Positions 35,325-43,673 of a stretch of 64,000 nt of DNA are shown here, piece after piece. The translations under genes were made by a program, and so were the position numbers. The notes beneath the pieces are model-generated. The model was not told the DNA's origin. It was given only the letters and a program-made list of their open reading frames with translations, and did not search any database. Location of the stretch: NCBI RefSeq assembly GCF_024347295.1, contig NZ_AP025459.1, forward strand, positions 248,001 through 312,000, written 5' to 3'. The DNA is from Vibrio artabrorum. GTDB taxonomy: Bacteria; Pseudomonadota; Gammaproteobacteria; Enterobacterales; Vibrionaceae. Position 1 is the first letter of the stretch, and each line of letters opens with the position of its first letter.

Positions 35325-36596
35325 ATGAAGAAAATCGCCATTATAGGTTCAGGCATTTCTGGACTGACTTGCGCACATATATTAGATAAACACCACGACG
35401 TAACAGTATTTGAAAAGAATGATTACGTGGGGGGACACACAGCAACCGTTGATATTGAACATCAAGGCTCGGCGTTTTCAATCGATACCGGTTTCATCGT
35501 ATTCAACGATCGAACCTACCCAAACTTCAACCAGCTTCTGGAACAACTCGGTGTTGAAAGGCAACCGACAGAGATGAGCTTCAGCGTCCACAATACGACG
35601 ACCAAGTTTGAATACAACGGCCACAGCATTAATTCGTTATTCGCGCAGAGGCGTAACCTCTTCAAACCTCAGTTTTGGTCTTTAGTGTCTGATATTCTTA
35701 AGTTCAACAAACTCTGTAAAGCGCAGTTCGAAAGCAATGAGTTCACACCGGATGTTACCTTGGGCCACTTCCTACGCGACAACCAGTTTTCCGATTTTTT
35801 CAGTCAGCATTACATCCTGCCGATGGGCGCGGCTATTTGGTCGACAAGCTTGGAAGAGATGGAAGAGTTTGAGCTCAAGTTCTTCATCCAGTTTTTCTAC
35901 AACCATGGATTGCTCGATATCGCGAACCGTCCTCAGTGGTATGTGATCCCAAAAGGATCGCGTTCTTATGTTGAAATCATCCTTTCACGCTTAAACAAAC
36001 CCGTTGCACTCAATACATCGATTAAACAAGTGACTCGCCAAGAAACGGGCATCACGATTGAATTTGAAGATGGCAGCACACAAGGTTTCGACGAAGTAAT
36101 CTTTGCTTGCCACTCAGACCAAGCCTTGCGTCTGCTTGGTGATGCGACAGAACAAGAGCAACAGGTACTGGGCGAGATCCCATACAGCCGCAATGAAGTG
36201 GTTCTGCACACCGATACTCGCTTGTTACCAGACAGAAAGCTGGCTTGGGCAAGCTGGAACTACATGTTGGATGGAAACAGTCAACGACCCGCTTGTGTCA
36301 CGTACAACATGAACATTCTGCAAGGGATCGAAAGCCAAGACACCTTCTGTGTCACCTTGAATCAAAGCGAAGCCATCGACCCAGAAAAAATCATTCGCAG
36401 CTTTGTTTATTATCACCCGGTACTTAATTCGAACACGGTCGAAGCGCAGCACAAGCGTGAGCAGATCTGTGGCAAAAACCAGACGCACTTTGCCGGCGCG
36501 TACTGGTACAACGGCTTCCATGAAGACGGTGTCCACAGTGCACTCGATGTGACCAAACGCTTCGGTTTAGATCTGAGTACGAGTTCAGCGCTATGA
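35325..36596 (+). CDS. FAD-dependent amine-oxidase-like oxidoreductase
   Basis: A 423-residue flavoprotein. The dinucleotide-binding motif GSGISGLTCAHIL is at residues 7-19 and the second FAD patch GGHTATVDI follows. The family (NAD(P)-binding Rossmann, amine oxidase-like) also contains phytoene desaturase-type enzymes. It lies between SDR and DUF1365 and ahead of the CFA synthase, the arrangement of the R. sphaeroides RpoE-regulated row. A relative in that row takes part in furan fatty acid formation, so an acyl-chain desaturase is plausible but inferred. Start has AAGGATGG; the end overlaps DUF1365 by four bases. Confidence 0.88.
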   Translation: MKKIAIIGSGISGLTCAHILDKHHDVTVFEKNDYVGGHTATVDIEHQGSAFSIDTGFIVFNDRTYPNFNQLLEQLGVERQPTEMSFSVHNTTTKFEYNGHSINSLFAQRRNLFKPQFWSLVSDILKFNKLCKAQFESNEFTPDVTLGHFLRDNQFSDFFSQHYILPMGAAIWSTSLEEMEEFELKFFIQFFYNHGLLDIANRPQWYVIPKGSRSYVEIILSRLNKPVALNTSIKQVTRQETGITIEFEDGSTQGFDEVIFACHSDQALRLLGDATEQEQQVLGEIPYSRNEVVLHTDTRLLPDRKLAWASWNYMLDGNSQRPACVTYNMNILQGIESQDTFCVTLNQSEAIDPEKIIRSFVYYHPVLNSNTVEAQHKREQICGKNQTHFAGAYWYNGFHEDGVHSALDVTKRFGLDLSTSSAL

Positions 36597-37399
36597 ACAG
36601 TCAAACCCTGAAACCCGAAATCGGGATTGCATCCGAAAAGAGTGAAGAACTCAGCGGTATCTATTGGGGTAACGTCAGACATCGCCGCTTTGGCGACATC
36701 ACCCATGAGTTCAGCTATCAACTGTATATGATGGGACTCGATCTTGATGAGCTGCCCCAAACTACCGCGCGTAGTGCGCTGTTCGGAACTCGATGGTTCA
36801 ATCCGATTCGCTTTGTTGAATCGGATTATCTCGCTGAAAAAAAAGAAAATGTCACCACAGATGAACCAAAATCACTTAAGCAACGTATAGCTTCCAAAGT
36901 GCAACAACTTGGTGGGGTTTGGTCGGATTCAAACCGTGTGACGATGCTGGCTCAGTGCCGCTGTTTAGGCATCTATTTCAGCCCAATCAACTGTTTCTTC
37001 TGTTACGACGAAACTGGAGATTGTAAGTACATGTTGGCTGAAGTGAGTAACACGCCTTGGCGAGAAAGACACTACTATCTGATCGACATGCACCAAGAGT
37101 TAAAGGTAAAAAAAGAGTTTCACGTTTCGCCGTTCATGGATTTGAATATGACCTATTTTTGGACGATTAAGCCACCAGCGAAGCGCACGTTAGTCCACAT
37201 CGAAAGCCGCCGAGACGACAAGCTTTTCGATGCGACACTGGCTCTGACTAAACAGTCAGTAACCAAGACAAACATTAGACGAACGGTATTCAAGATTCCG
37301 GCGATGACGATAAAAGTCGTGATGGGAATTTATTATCAGGCGCTCAAATTATTCCTGAAAAAAGTACCGTTTGTGGCGCATCCAGACTCAACATCTTAA
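36593..37399 (+). CDS. DUF1365 protein
   Basis: A 268-residue protein of DUF1365. Typical pieces are GNVRHRRFGDITHEFSYQLYMMGLDLDEL, NPIRF, GIYFSPINCFFCYD and FHVSPFMDLNMTYFW. The biochemical role is unknown. DUF1365 genes nearly always lie between the amine-oxidase-like gene and a CFA synthase, as here, and probably work on the same lipid. The ATGA overlap with the upstream gene implies coupling. No signal peptide; probably cytosolic or peripheral. Confidence 0.9.
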   Translation: MNSQTLKPEIGIASEKSEELSGIYWGNVRHRRFGDITHEFSYQLYMMGLDLDELPQTTARSALFGTRWFNPIRFVESDYLAEKKENVTTDEPKSLKQRIASKVQQLGGVWSDSNRVTMLAQCRCLGIYFSPINCFFCYDETGDCKYMLAEVSNTPWRERHYYLIDMHQELKVKKEFHVSPFMDLNMTYFWTIKPPAKRTLVHIESRRDDKLFDATLALTKQSVTKTNIRRTVFKIPAMTIKVVMGIYYQALKLFLKKVPFVAHPDSTS

Positions 37400-37504
37400 G
37401 CGCTTAAAACAGAAATCAATTCTAGCTTGGATTCGCTCCAACCAAGGAGCAGAACTCAGCTTAGTTGGCACAAAATATTAGAATGAGTTATCAGCGAGGT
37501 TTAC

Positions 37505-38785
37505 ATGGAACAGCTTGCCAAACAAAACAACAACATTGAACAACAAGCTAAAGCCGTTGCTGTTTCAAGCAACTGTAAATATCGAGCTTTAATCTTTAAG
37601 GTGTTAGAAAGCCTGCAATTCGCAACGCTTGAAATCATTGAGCGCGACCAGCATTCGGTGTTCGGCGATCGAGACGCAGACTTGAAAGGTCGAATCGTGA
37701 TTCATGATGCGACCTTTTTTAGAGATGTCGTCATCAATGGCAGCATTGGGGCCTCTGAAGCCTATATCGATGGCAAATGGACCAGTCCAAATCTCACGCG
37801 TGTGATTCAAATCATGGCTCGTAACCAAGCCCAATTGGATGAGCTTGATGACAAGACACAGTGGATTTCTCGCATCAAAAACCTCTTGCTTCGTCGTAAG
37901 AATGCCAACACCGAACAAGGCTCTAAGCGAAATATTATTGCTCACTACGACATTGGTAATGAACTCTATGAGCGCTTCCTCGATAGCTCAATGCAGTATT
38001 CTTCCGCTATCTACAGCGAAGATGCAGAAACCTTGTCGAAGGCTCAGCAAAACAAAATGAAAACCATCTGTGAGCGATTAGAGCTTTCGGAGAACGATAG
38101 CGTGGTCGAGATAGGCACCGGCTGGGGTGGCTTAGCCATCTTCATGGCACAACACTACGGTTGTCATGTCACCACAACCACCATTTCAGATGCTCAGCAC
38201 GAGCTTGCGGAGCAAAAAGTCAAAGCGCTTGGTTTAACCGACAAAATCACCCTACTTAAAGAGGATTATCGCAACCTCACGGGTGAGTATGACAAGTTAG
38301 TCTCTATCGAGATGATAGAAGCGGTCGGCCATGAATATCTCCAAACCTTCTTTGAGAAATGTTCTTCACTGTTGAAACCATCAGGCAAGATGCTGATTCA
38401 AGCGATTACTATTGCCGACAGCCGTTACGACAAATACCGTAAAGGCATCGACTTTATTCAGAAATACATCTTCCCTGGCGGCTGTTTACCGTCGGTTTCC
38501 GTGATGACCCAACACCTTGCGACTAGCACCGACCTTGTGGTTCAAGAAATTGATGATATTGGCCTGCACTACGCTCGAACGCTGAATGATTGGAACATCG
38601 CCTTTGAAAATAGTTGGGAAGAGCTAGAGTCTCTCGGCTATTCAGAAGAGTTTAAGCGCTTGTGGATCTTCTACTTCTGCTACTGCGAAGGCGCATTCAA
38701 AGAGCGTGTGATCAGTACTCATCACTTAGTTGCTAGAAAACCTCGTTACTTTGGAGCAAAAGATGAAACGGTTTTGGATTATTAA
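37505..38785 (+). CDS. cfa: Cyclopropane-fatty-acid synthase-family methyltransferase
   Basis: A 426-residue SAM-dependent methyltransferase of the CFA family. The acyl-binding N-terminal region is followed by the typical core NIIAHYDIGNELYERFLDSSMQYSSAIY, the SAM motif VVEIGTGWGGLAIFMA (about 202-217), EMIEAVGHEY and FIQKYIFPGGCLPS. It adds a methylene or methyl to unsaturated acyl chains of phospholipids. The context (ChrR, amine oxidase, DUF1365) leaves open whether the product is a cyclopropane or a methylated or furan fatty acid. It overlaps the next gene by 23 bases. Confidence 0.92.
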   Translation: MEQLAKQNNNIEQQAKAVAVSSNCKYRALIFKVLESLQFATLEIIERDQHSVFGDRDADLKGRIVIHDATFFRDVVINGSIGASEAYIDGKWTSPNLTRVIQIMARNQAQLDELDDKTQWISRIKNLLLRRKNANTEQGSKRNIIAHYDIGNELYERFLDSSMQYSSAIYSEDAETLSKAQQNKMKTICERLELSENDSVVEIGTGWGGLAIFMAQHYGCHVTTTTISDAQHELAEQKVKALGLTDKITLLKEDYRNLTGEYDKLVSIEMIEAVGHEYLQTFFEKCSSLLKPSGKMLIQAITIADSRYDKYRKGIDFIQKYIFPGGCLPSVSVMTQHLATSTDLVVQEIDDIGLHYARTLNDWNIAFENSWEELESLGYSEEFKRLWIFYFCYCEGAFKERVISTHHLVARKPRYFGAKDETVLDY

Positions 38786-39284
38786 TCTCGTTCTGTTTCA
38801 AGCGACCTGGGTTTGCAGTGCATTCTTTACCGCACAAGCCTCGTTCATTACCCCACTGATCGTGGTGGTTCATTTTCTTCTCTCTCCAACTCGCAGTCAC
38901 GACTTGAAAGTACTGTGTTTATTACCGCTGGGGCTATTACTAGATAGCCTCATGCTTCACTTCGGTATCTTTGCCGCCGATTCTGAGATCGCCAACCAAT
39001 CGTGGTTCCCGGTTTGGCTAATATGTCTTTGGATCATGTTTTTAATCAGTTTCAATCACAGCCTCAATTGGCTTTTAAAATGCTCGAAAGTGATCTTGTT
39101 TGTCATTGGGTTCGTAGCAGGTACTAGTAGTTATTGGGGGGGCATCAAAGCGGGCGCCCTTCTTACGACTTGGCCTGATGCATCGGTAGTCGCTGCCCTT
39201 GCAATAAGTTGGGGGATTTTGTTGCCCTTACTGGTGGCCGCCTACTCCAACTTAGTACAACCTAAAATGGCAATAACGAGGTGA
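38763..39284 (+). CDS. DUF2878 membrane protein
   Basis: A 173-residue protein with about five membrane segments (e.g. IINLVLFQATWVCSAFF, ICLWIMFLISFNHSLNWLL). The NLVLFQATWVCSAF and WFPVWLICLWIMF patterns are those of DUF2878, seen beside CFA synthase genes in vibrios and relatives. The function is unknown. ATG 38763 lies within the end of cfa with TTGGAGC as ribosome site, so it is translated from the same message. Confidence 0.8.
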   Translation: MKRFWIINLVLFQATWVCSAFFTAQASFITPLIVVVHFLLSPTRSHDLKVLCLLPLGLLLDSLMLHFGIFAADSEIANQSWFPVWLICLWIMFLISFNHSLNWLLKCSKVILFVIGFVAGTSSYWGGIKAGALLTTWPDASVVAALAISWGILLPLLVAAYSNLVQPKMAITR

Positions 39285-39287
39285 CTT

Positions 39288-39863
39288 ATGGCTTATCCAC
39301 GCAACCCGAGACAAACGTTCAAACCTGAGAGCGGTGTTGTTCGCACTCATCAGCAAACAAAAAATACACTGTTAAGCTTTATCACTCTCTCGTTGTTTTT
39401 TGCTGCGCTGCTCTTTACCGGAAACACCAAAGCCTCTGTTGTCGATGATTTAAGCAAACGTGGGCAGGGTGAAATGAGTTACCTGTTTTGGACGCTCTAC
39501 TCTGCAGAATTCTACGCGACACCAACCAACTCTGAACGAGCCTTAAAGCTTGAATACTACCGCTCTATCGATAGCAAAGACCTCGTAGACGCGACCGAAG
39601 ATCAATGGAACAAGCTTGGCTACTCTAACAACAACATTCAACGCTGGTTGAAACCGCTCTACGAAATGTGGCCAAACGTTGAAGCAGGAAGCACACTCAC
39701 GATCCGTATCGCAGAAGATAACGTGAGTCGCTTTTATTTCGATGAACAACCGATCGGCATCATTCAAGACAAGCAATTTGGTGAAGCCTTTCTAGCGATT
39801 TGGTTATCTGAAAACACCTCTGAACCCGGTCTTCGTAAACAACTTTTAGGTTTGAACAAATGA
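39288..39863 (+). CDS. Secreted chalcone-isomerase-like protein
   Basis: A 191-residue protein. A basic N terminus and hydrophobic segment (about 29-52, ending NTKAS) form a signal peptide. The mature part (LSKRGQGEMSYLFWTLYSAEFYAT, YRSIDSKDLVDATEDQWNKLG, VSRFYFDEQPIGIIQDKQFGEAFLAIWL) is of the chalcone-isomerase-like domain found in periplasmic proteins. That fold can bind fatty acids. GAGGTGA precedes the ATG, three bases after the DUF2878 stop. It overlaps the next gene by four bases. Confidence 0.8.
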   Translation: MAYPRNPRQTFKPESGVVRTHQQTKNTLLSFITLSLFFAALLFTGNTKASVVDDLSKRGQGEMSYLFWTLYSAEFYATPTNSERALKLEYYRSIDSKDLVDATEDQWNKLGYSNNNIQRWLKPLYEMWPNVEAGSTLTIRIAEDNVSRFYFDEQPIGIIQDKQFGEAFLAIWLSENTSEPGLRKQLLGLNK

Positions 39864-40402
39864 ATCCAAAAACAACAATAATAAAATTTGCTCTGGCATT
39901 TTTTTCACTCACTTGGCTAGTGGGCTGTGGCTCTGCAAGTTTAGAAGACCATGTCGACACTACGCCAGAGCTCAAGCTTGAAACCTTTTTTAATGGCGAG
40001 CTAATGGCCTACGGCATGGTGCTCGACCGCTCTGGTAACTTACTGCGCCGCTTTGATGCCAAACTGAACGCGACTTGGGACGGTGACAACGGAGAAATAA
40101 AAGAGTGGTTCTCTTTTGCTGATGGCGAGCGCTCAACTCGCGTTTGGAATCTGATCAAAACGGGCGAAAACACCTATTCTGGGACTGCCAACGATGTCGT
40201 TGGAACCGCTTATGGTGAAACGCAAGGCTCTGCGCTTTATTGGAAATATAACCTTGAAATAGAAGTGGATGGCAGTACCTATGACGTCGTTTTAGATGAT
40301 TGGATGTTTTTGATGGACGATAAACGACTGTTTAACAAGACAGAGATGTCCAAGTTCGGCTTTAAAGTCGGAGAGATCATTTTATACATCGAGAAGATTT
40401 GA
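39860..40402 (+). CDS. DUF3833 lipoprotein
   Basis: A 180-residue lipoprotein. The signal peptide (about 1-22) ends in the lipobox LVGC, with Cys23 as lipidation site. The mature domain is that of DUF3833 (LETFFNGELMAYGMVLDRSGNLLRRF, DDWMFLMDDKRLFNKTEMSKFG). It is the last gene of the lipid row, followed by a strong terminator, and overlaps the preceding gene by ATGA. An envelope carrier or sensor role for the modified lipid is possible, but unproven. Confidence 0.88.
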   Translation: MNPKTTIIKFALAFFSLTWLVGCGSASLEDHVDTTPELKLETFFNGELMAYGMVLDRSGNLLRRFDAKLNATWDGDNGEIKEWFSFADGERSTRVWNLIKTGENTYSGTANDVVGTAYGETQGSALYWKYNLEIEVDGSTYDVVLDDWMFLMDDKRLFNKTEMSKFGFKVGEIILYIEKI

Positions 40403-40456
40403 TTTAACTGCTGTTTCTGACTCTCAGTTTCAACATGATAGCCGCAGTACACAACC

Positions 40457-40490
40457 AAACAGCTCACAACGAAAATTGTGGGCTGTTTTA
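40457..40490 (+). terminator. Terminator of the lipid-modification operon
   Basis: A 13-bp stem AAACAGCTCACAA/TTGTGGGCTGTTT (one G-U) with a 6-nt loop, then TTTTATT. Confidence 0.85.
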
Positions 40491-40642
40491 TTAAATCTCT
40501 CAAATCACATATCTGCATGCTCAAGCCACTGTGCTAAGATGCGCCACCAGCATACAAATGGGCGAGACTGACACTAAGCAGTCCCTATTTGTTTCGCTAA
40601 GCGTAGATTCCCTACCATGAATAATTGAAAAGGCTTTAAAGC

Positions 40643-40906
40643 ATGAGCAAGTTGACCTCAGCGGAGCGTAAAGCTCGCGACAATGAACGTTTCTCACAAC
40701 GCGTAAACGACCGCAGAGAAAAGGGTGAAGACGTAGTTGCTTACGCACTGACCAACAAAAAAGCTGTAAAATTCCTGACTAAGTCAGAGAAAAAACGTTT
40801 CAACGAAACGAGAGCGACTCTGCAAGAAGAGAAGCGAGTGAAAGAACAAGAAGAGCTTAACCGAATCGAAGACGCATTCACGATCAAACAGTTCGACGAC
40901 GAATAA
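40643..40906 (+). CDS. Small highly charged conserved-looking protein
   Basis: An 87-residue protein that is about 45 percent charged residues (SKLTSAERKARDNERFSQRV; KSEKKRFNETRATLQEEKRV). It should be almost entirely helical and possibly a coiled coil in its C-terminal half. A weak GGCTTTAAAGC precedes the ATG. Codon use is like its neighbours. I do not recognise the family; the composition suggests a nucleic-acid or ribosome contact, which is speculation. Confidence 0.65.
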   Translation: MSKLTSAERKARDNERFSQRVNDRREKGEDVVAYALTNKKAVKFLTKSEKKRFNETRATLQEEKRVKEQEELNRIEDAFTIKQFDDE

Positions 40907-41037
40907 CCACGTCTGATGACTCAAAAGCGCGGGCTCTGCGTAGTAAAACCAAGCAAGCGTGATCTCAAATTATTATGCCAGGGTGGGCACAAAAATGTGC
41001 GACAATGCCCAGCGTACATTCATATTCAAGGTTTATT

Positions 41038-41277
41038 ATGAAACTTCTCGTTCGTAACCTATCGCGCTCTACATCTGAGCAAGACATCCGTGTGCTATTT
41101 TCTGAGTTCGGCTCAGTAAAAGAGTGCAGCCTAGTTTTAGACCAAGAAACTGGCGAATCTAAAGGCTTTGCTTTTGTTGAAATGCCAGAGCACGAAGAAG
41201 CTAAAGCGGCACTCAACAAGCTGAACATGACTAAGCTTGGCAAAAACACGATTCGTGTAAAAGTGGCTAACTCTTAA
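41038..41277 (+). CDS. RRM-domain RNA-binding protein
   Basis: A 79-residue protein consisting of one RRM fold. RNP2 is KLLVRNLS at the N terminus and RNP1 is KGFAFVEM at about residues 42-49. Stand-alone RRM proteins are common in marine gammaproteobacteria and cyanobacteria, some induced by cold. The frame extends upstream but the ATG at 41038 begins exactly at the first RRM strand and has AAGGTTTATT before it. The target RNA is unknown. A very stable terminator follows. Confidence 0.92.
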   Translation: MKLLVRNLSRSTSEQDIRVLFSEFGSVKECSLVLDQETGESKGFAFVEMPEHEEAKAALNKLNMTKLGKNTIRVKVANS

Positions 41278-41323
41278 TCGAATAAACACTTTATAAGCTG
41301 TATGGTTTAGCAGCACAGATGAT

Positions 41324-41376
41324 AAAGCCCGTAACGATATGACGTTTTCCAGCGCAATATCGTTACGGGCTTTTTG
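41324..41376 (+). terminator. RRM gene terminator
   Basis: A perfect 17-bp stem (AAAGCCCGTAACGATAT with its complement) and a 16-nt loop, then TTTTT. An unusually long stem. Confidence 0.9.
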
Positions 41377-41413
41377 CTGATCGCGATTCTCTTTTTACAC
41401 GGTTCGAATACGC

Positions 41414-41758
41414 CTACAGTCCTTCGTGTTCATCAATAGCACGTCTTGCTTCTGCCATTGAACATCCAGATTCCATCACCAGTTGAGCAACGGTCATTGA
41501 AGGTGTCGCGGCCAACAGAGATGCCAAACACACCACAGGTTTCGGCAGGACTTTGTCGATAGCAATGACTATCCAACCATCTTTCTCATGAGTTAACATC
41601 GTTTTAAATTCAATGAGTTGATGTTCTTGAGCGACCAGTAACCAATTACGTGAACGGCGAACTCGTTTCAACTGACATCCACATTCCGCAGCACTTGCCA
41701 TCAGTTGACTTTTATCACTGACACGATGCACAAAACTATTCAATGGGACGCTAAACAT
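41414..41758 (-). CDS. Hypothetical protein with Vibrio RRF-like annotation pattern
   Basis: A 114-residue protein. It has a strand-rich N-terminal half (FSVPLNSFVHRVSDKSQL, GCQLKRVRRSRNWLLVA) and a C-terminal helix-turn-helix-like end (MTVAQLVMESGCSMAEARRAIDEHEGL). I recall similar Vibrio proteins being labelled ribosome recycling factor family, a name I cannot support from this sequence. ATG 41758 is used because GGAAGGAAAT lies before it; four upstream codons are open. It is a single gene. Confidence 0.6.
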   Translation of the reverse strand: MFSVPLNSFVHRVSDKSQLMASAAECGCQLKRVRRSRNWLLVAQEHQLIEFKTMLTHEKDGWIVIAIDKVLPKPVVCLASLLAATPSMTVAQLVMESGCSMAEARRAIDEHEGL

Positions 41759-41850
41759 ATTTCCTTCCAAGAGCTCACCAGATCTCTACTTTTATCTCTG
41801 TCCGTTATCTGGCTTTAAGTTACTAAGAGCGATGTGGCCATGGTGTTCGA

Positions 41851-42786
41851 TTACCCTTCATTTGATTTTTCGACCAAGCAGTTAAACCTCTCGAAAAGAA
41901 AATCCAAAAACAAACGAATCCGCTTCGGCTGATACTTTTTACTGATGTATACCACGTTCAAATCGGCACTGGAGACGGAAGTGGAAGTATTGAAGTTCTT
42001 CATATAACCATTTAACAACGTCACTAAACGCCGATTGTTGATATCCCCTTGCACATCCAAAACCGATTTGAGAGCAATCCCCTCGCCTTGTAACGCCCAA
42101 TAACGAATCACTTCACCGTCATCCGAAAATCGCTTAGGAACTACCGTTACAGCCTTCTTCATGTCATGATCTTGGAAGTGCCAAGTCTTAAGTTCTTCGT
42201 TGCTGCGAAGCATCGCCAAACACGCATGATCAACCAAATCTTGAGGTTTGATGGGGGTACCATGTTTCACAAGATATTCTGGTGATGCACACAATACACG
42301 TCGACTTGGTGACAAGCGTCTTGATATCAAACTGCTGTCGACCAACTCACCATAACGGAGCACAATATCCATTCCAGATTCTGCGATATTGGATAAGCGA
42401 TCGTTCAAATACAAGTATGGAATAACGTCTGGATATTGCTGACAAAACTCCGACAAAATAGGGAGAATATATTGCTTACCAATGTCCTTTGGCGCTGCGA
42501 TTTTTAACGGGCCTTTTACTTCCCTAACCCCATTTTGGATCAAGTTCTCAGCTTCACTAACGTTCTCGAGTATCTCAAGACACGCCTTATAATACAGCTC
42601 ACCAGAATCGGTCAAAGACACATGTCTCGTGCTTCGGTTTAGCAACTTCACACCATATCGCTCTTCAAGTGCCTGAAGCCTTGTCGTCATAGTGGCAGGA
42701 GATAAACCCAATTCACGTCCTGCTGCAGCCAATCCATGATGCTTAACGATACCCACAAACATTGTCATATCGGAAAATTTGTCCAT
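41851..42786 (-). CDS. LysR-family regulator (CrgA type)
   Basis: A 311-residue LysR regulator. The HTH (about 1-60: FVGIVKHHGLAAAGRELGLSPATMTTRLQALEERYGVKLLNRSTR) is of the CrgA/DsdC-like group. The effector domain follows. Starting at 42786 gives six bases between GGAG and ATG. A 19-bp palindrome lies 14 bp upstream and probably governs both this gene and the divergent SDR-MFS-ene reductase row. A redox or electrophile signal fits the neighbours, by inference. Confidence 0.88.
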   Translation of the reverse strand: MDKFSDMTMFVGIVKHHGLAAAGRELGLSPATMTTRLQALEERYGVKLLNRSTRHVSLTDSGELYYKACLEILENVSEAENLIQNGVREVKGPLKIAAPKDIGKQYILPILSEFCQQYPDVIPYLYLNDRLSNIAESGMDIVLRYGELVDSSLISRRLSPSRRVLCASPEYLVKHGTPIKPQDLVDHACLAMLRSNEELKTWHFQDHDMKKAVTVVPKRFSDDGEVIRYWALQGEGIALKSVLDVQGDINNRRLVTLLNGYMKNFNTSTSVSSADLNVVYISKKYQPKRIRLFLDFLFERFNCLVEKSNEG

Positions 42787-42799
42787 TCTCATCTCCTAC

Positions 42800-42818
42800 T
42801 ATTTGAAAATTTCAAATA
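42800..42818. promoter_or_regulatory. Palindromic operator between LysR and SDR
   Basis: TATTTGAAA-A-TTTCAAATA is a perfect 9-bp inverted repeat around one base, 14 bp upstream of the LysR start and 86 bp upstream of the SDR. Likely LysR autoregulatory or activation site. Confidence 0.6.
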
Positions 42819-42903
42819 ATGATTTCGCATTTTAACCAATTATCAAAATTAGTCGAATAAATATAATACTAACTATCAATAGAACAATGCAGGAATTCAG
42901 AAT

Positions 42904-43587
42904 ATGAAACATAACCATACCAAACAAAATAAAACAACCTTTGTCATTGTTGGTGGTACATCAGGTATCGGTAAAGCTTTAGCGATGCAACTGAAAAACG
43001 AAGACCACATCGTACACATTGCTAGCCGACATACCGGTCTGGATATCAGTGATGAAAAATCTATCTGTAATTACTTCGAATCGATTGGCGTCTTTGATCA
43101 TTTAATCGTAACGGCTGGCTCATTCGCACCGGGTGGGAAAGTCACCGACGTTGCCACCGAGGATGCAAAAACGGCTTTTGACACCAAATTCTGGGGAAGC
43201 CTAAATGTTGCCAAACATGCTGCGCGTTATATCACTTCAAATGGCTCAATCACGCTAACAACCGGCATGCTATCTCGCAAAGTGGTTGCCGGTACGTACG
43301 TAAAAACAGCCATCAACGCCGCACTTGAAAGCGTGACTAAAATACTCGCGAAAGAGTTATCTCCAATTCGAGTCAACGCGGTAAGCCCGGGACTCACCAT
43401 GACAGATGCATACAAAAACATGGACGATGCAGCTCGCGCAACTATGTACGATAACGCTAAACAACAGCTACCGGCGGGTAAGGTAGGAGAAGCTGAAGAT
43501 ATTGCAATGGGTTACCTATTTGCAATCAACAACCCATACGTAACAGGGTCTGTCATCGATATTGATGGCGGCGCGTTACTCGGGTAA
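42904..43587 (+). CDS. SDR-family oxidoreductase, atypical active site
   Basis: A 227-residue SDR. The cofactor motif is VGGTSGIGK (about 14-22), and NAVSPGLTMT and the C-terminal VTGSVIDIDGGALLG are typical. The catalytic YxxxK is not in register: GTYVKTAINAALES places Tyr two residues before the Lys instead of four. It may use a different residue or be a non-classical reductase. It begins the row SDR-MFS-ene reductase divergent from lysR. Confidence 0.8.
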   Translation: MKHNHTKQNKTTFVIVGGTSGIGKALAMQLKNEDHIVHIASRHTGLDISDEKSICNYFESIGVFDHLIVTAGSFAPGGKVTDVATEDAKTAFDTKFWGSLNVAKHAARYITSNGSITLTTGMLSRKVVAGTYVKTAINAALESVTKILAKELSPIRVNAVSPGLTMTDAYKNMDDAARATMYDNAKQQLPAGKVGEAEDIAMGYLFAINNPYVTGSVIDIDGGALLG

Positions 43588-43673
43588 TCAGAACATTTTC
43601 CAAAAGAAACAAGAAGTAATCGTAAGGGCGTACATATCAACGCCCTCAACAAAAAACCACATTGGTAAACGTC

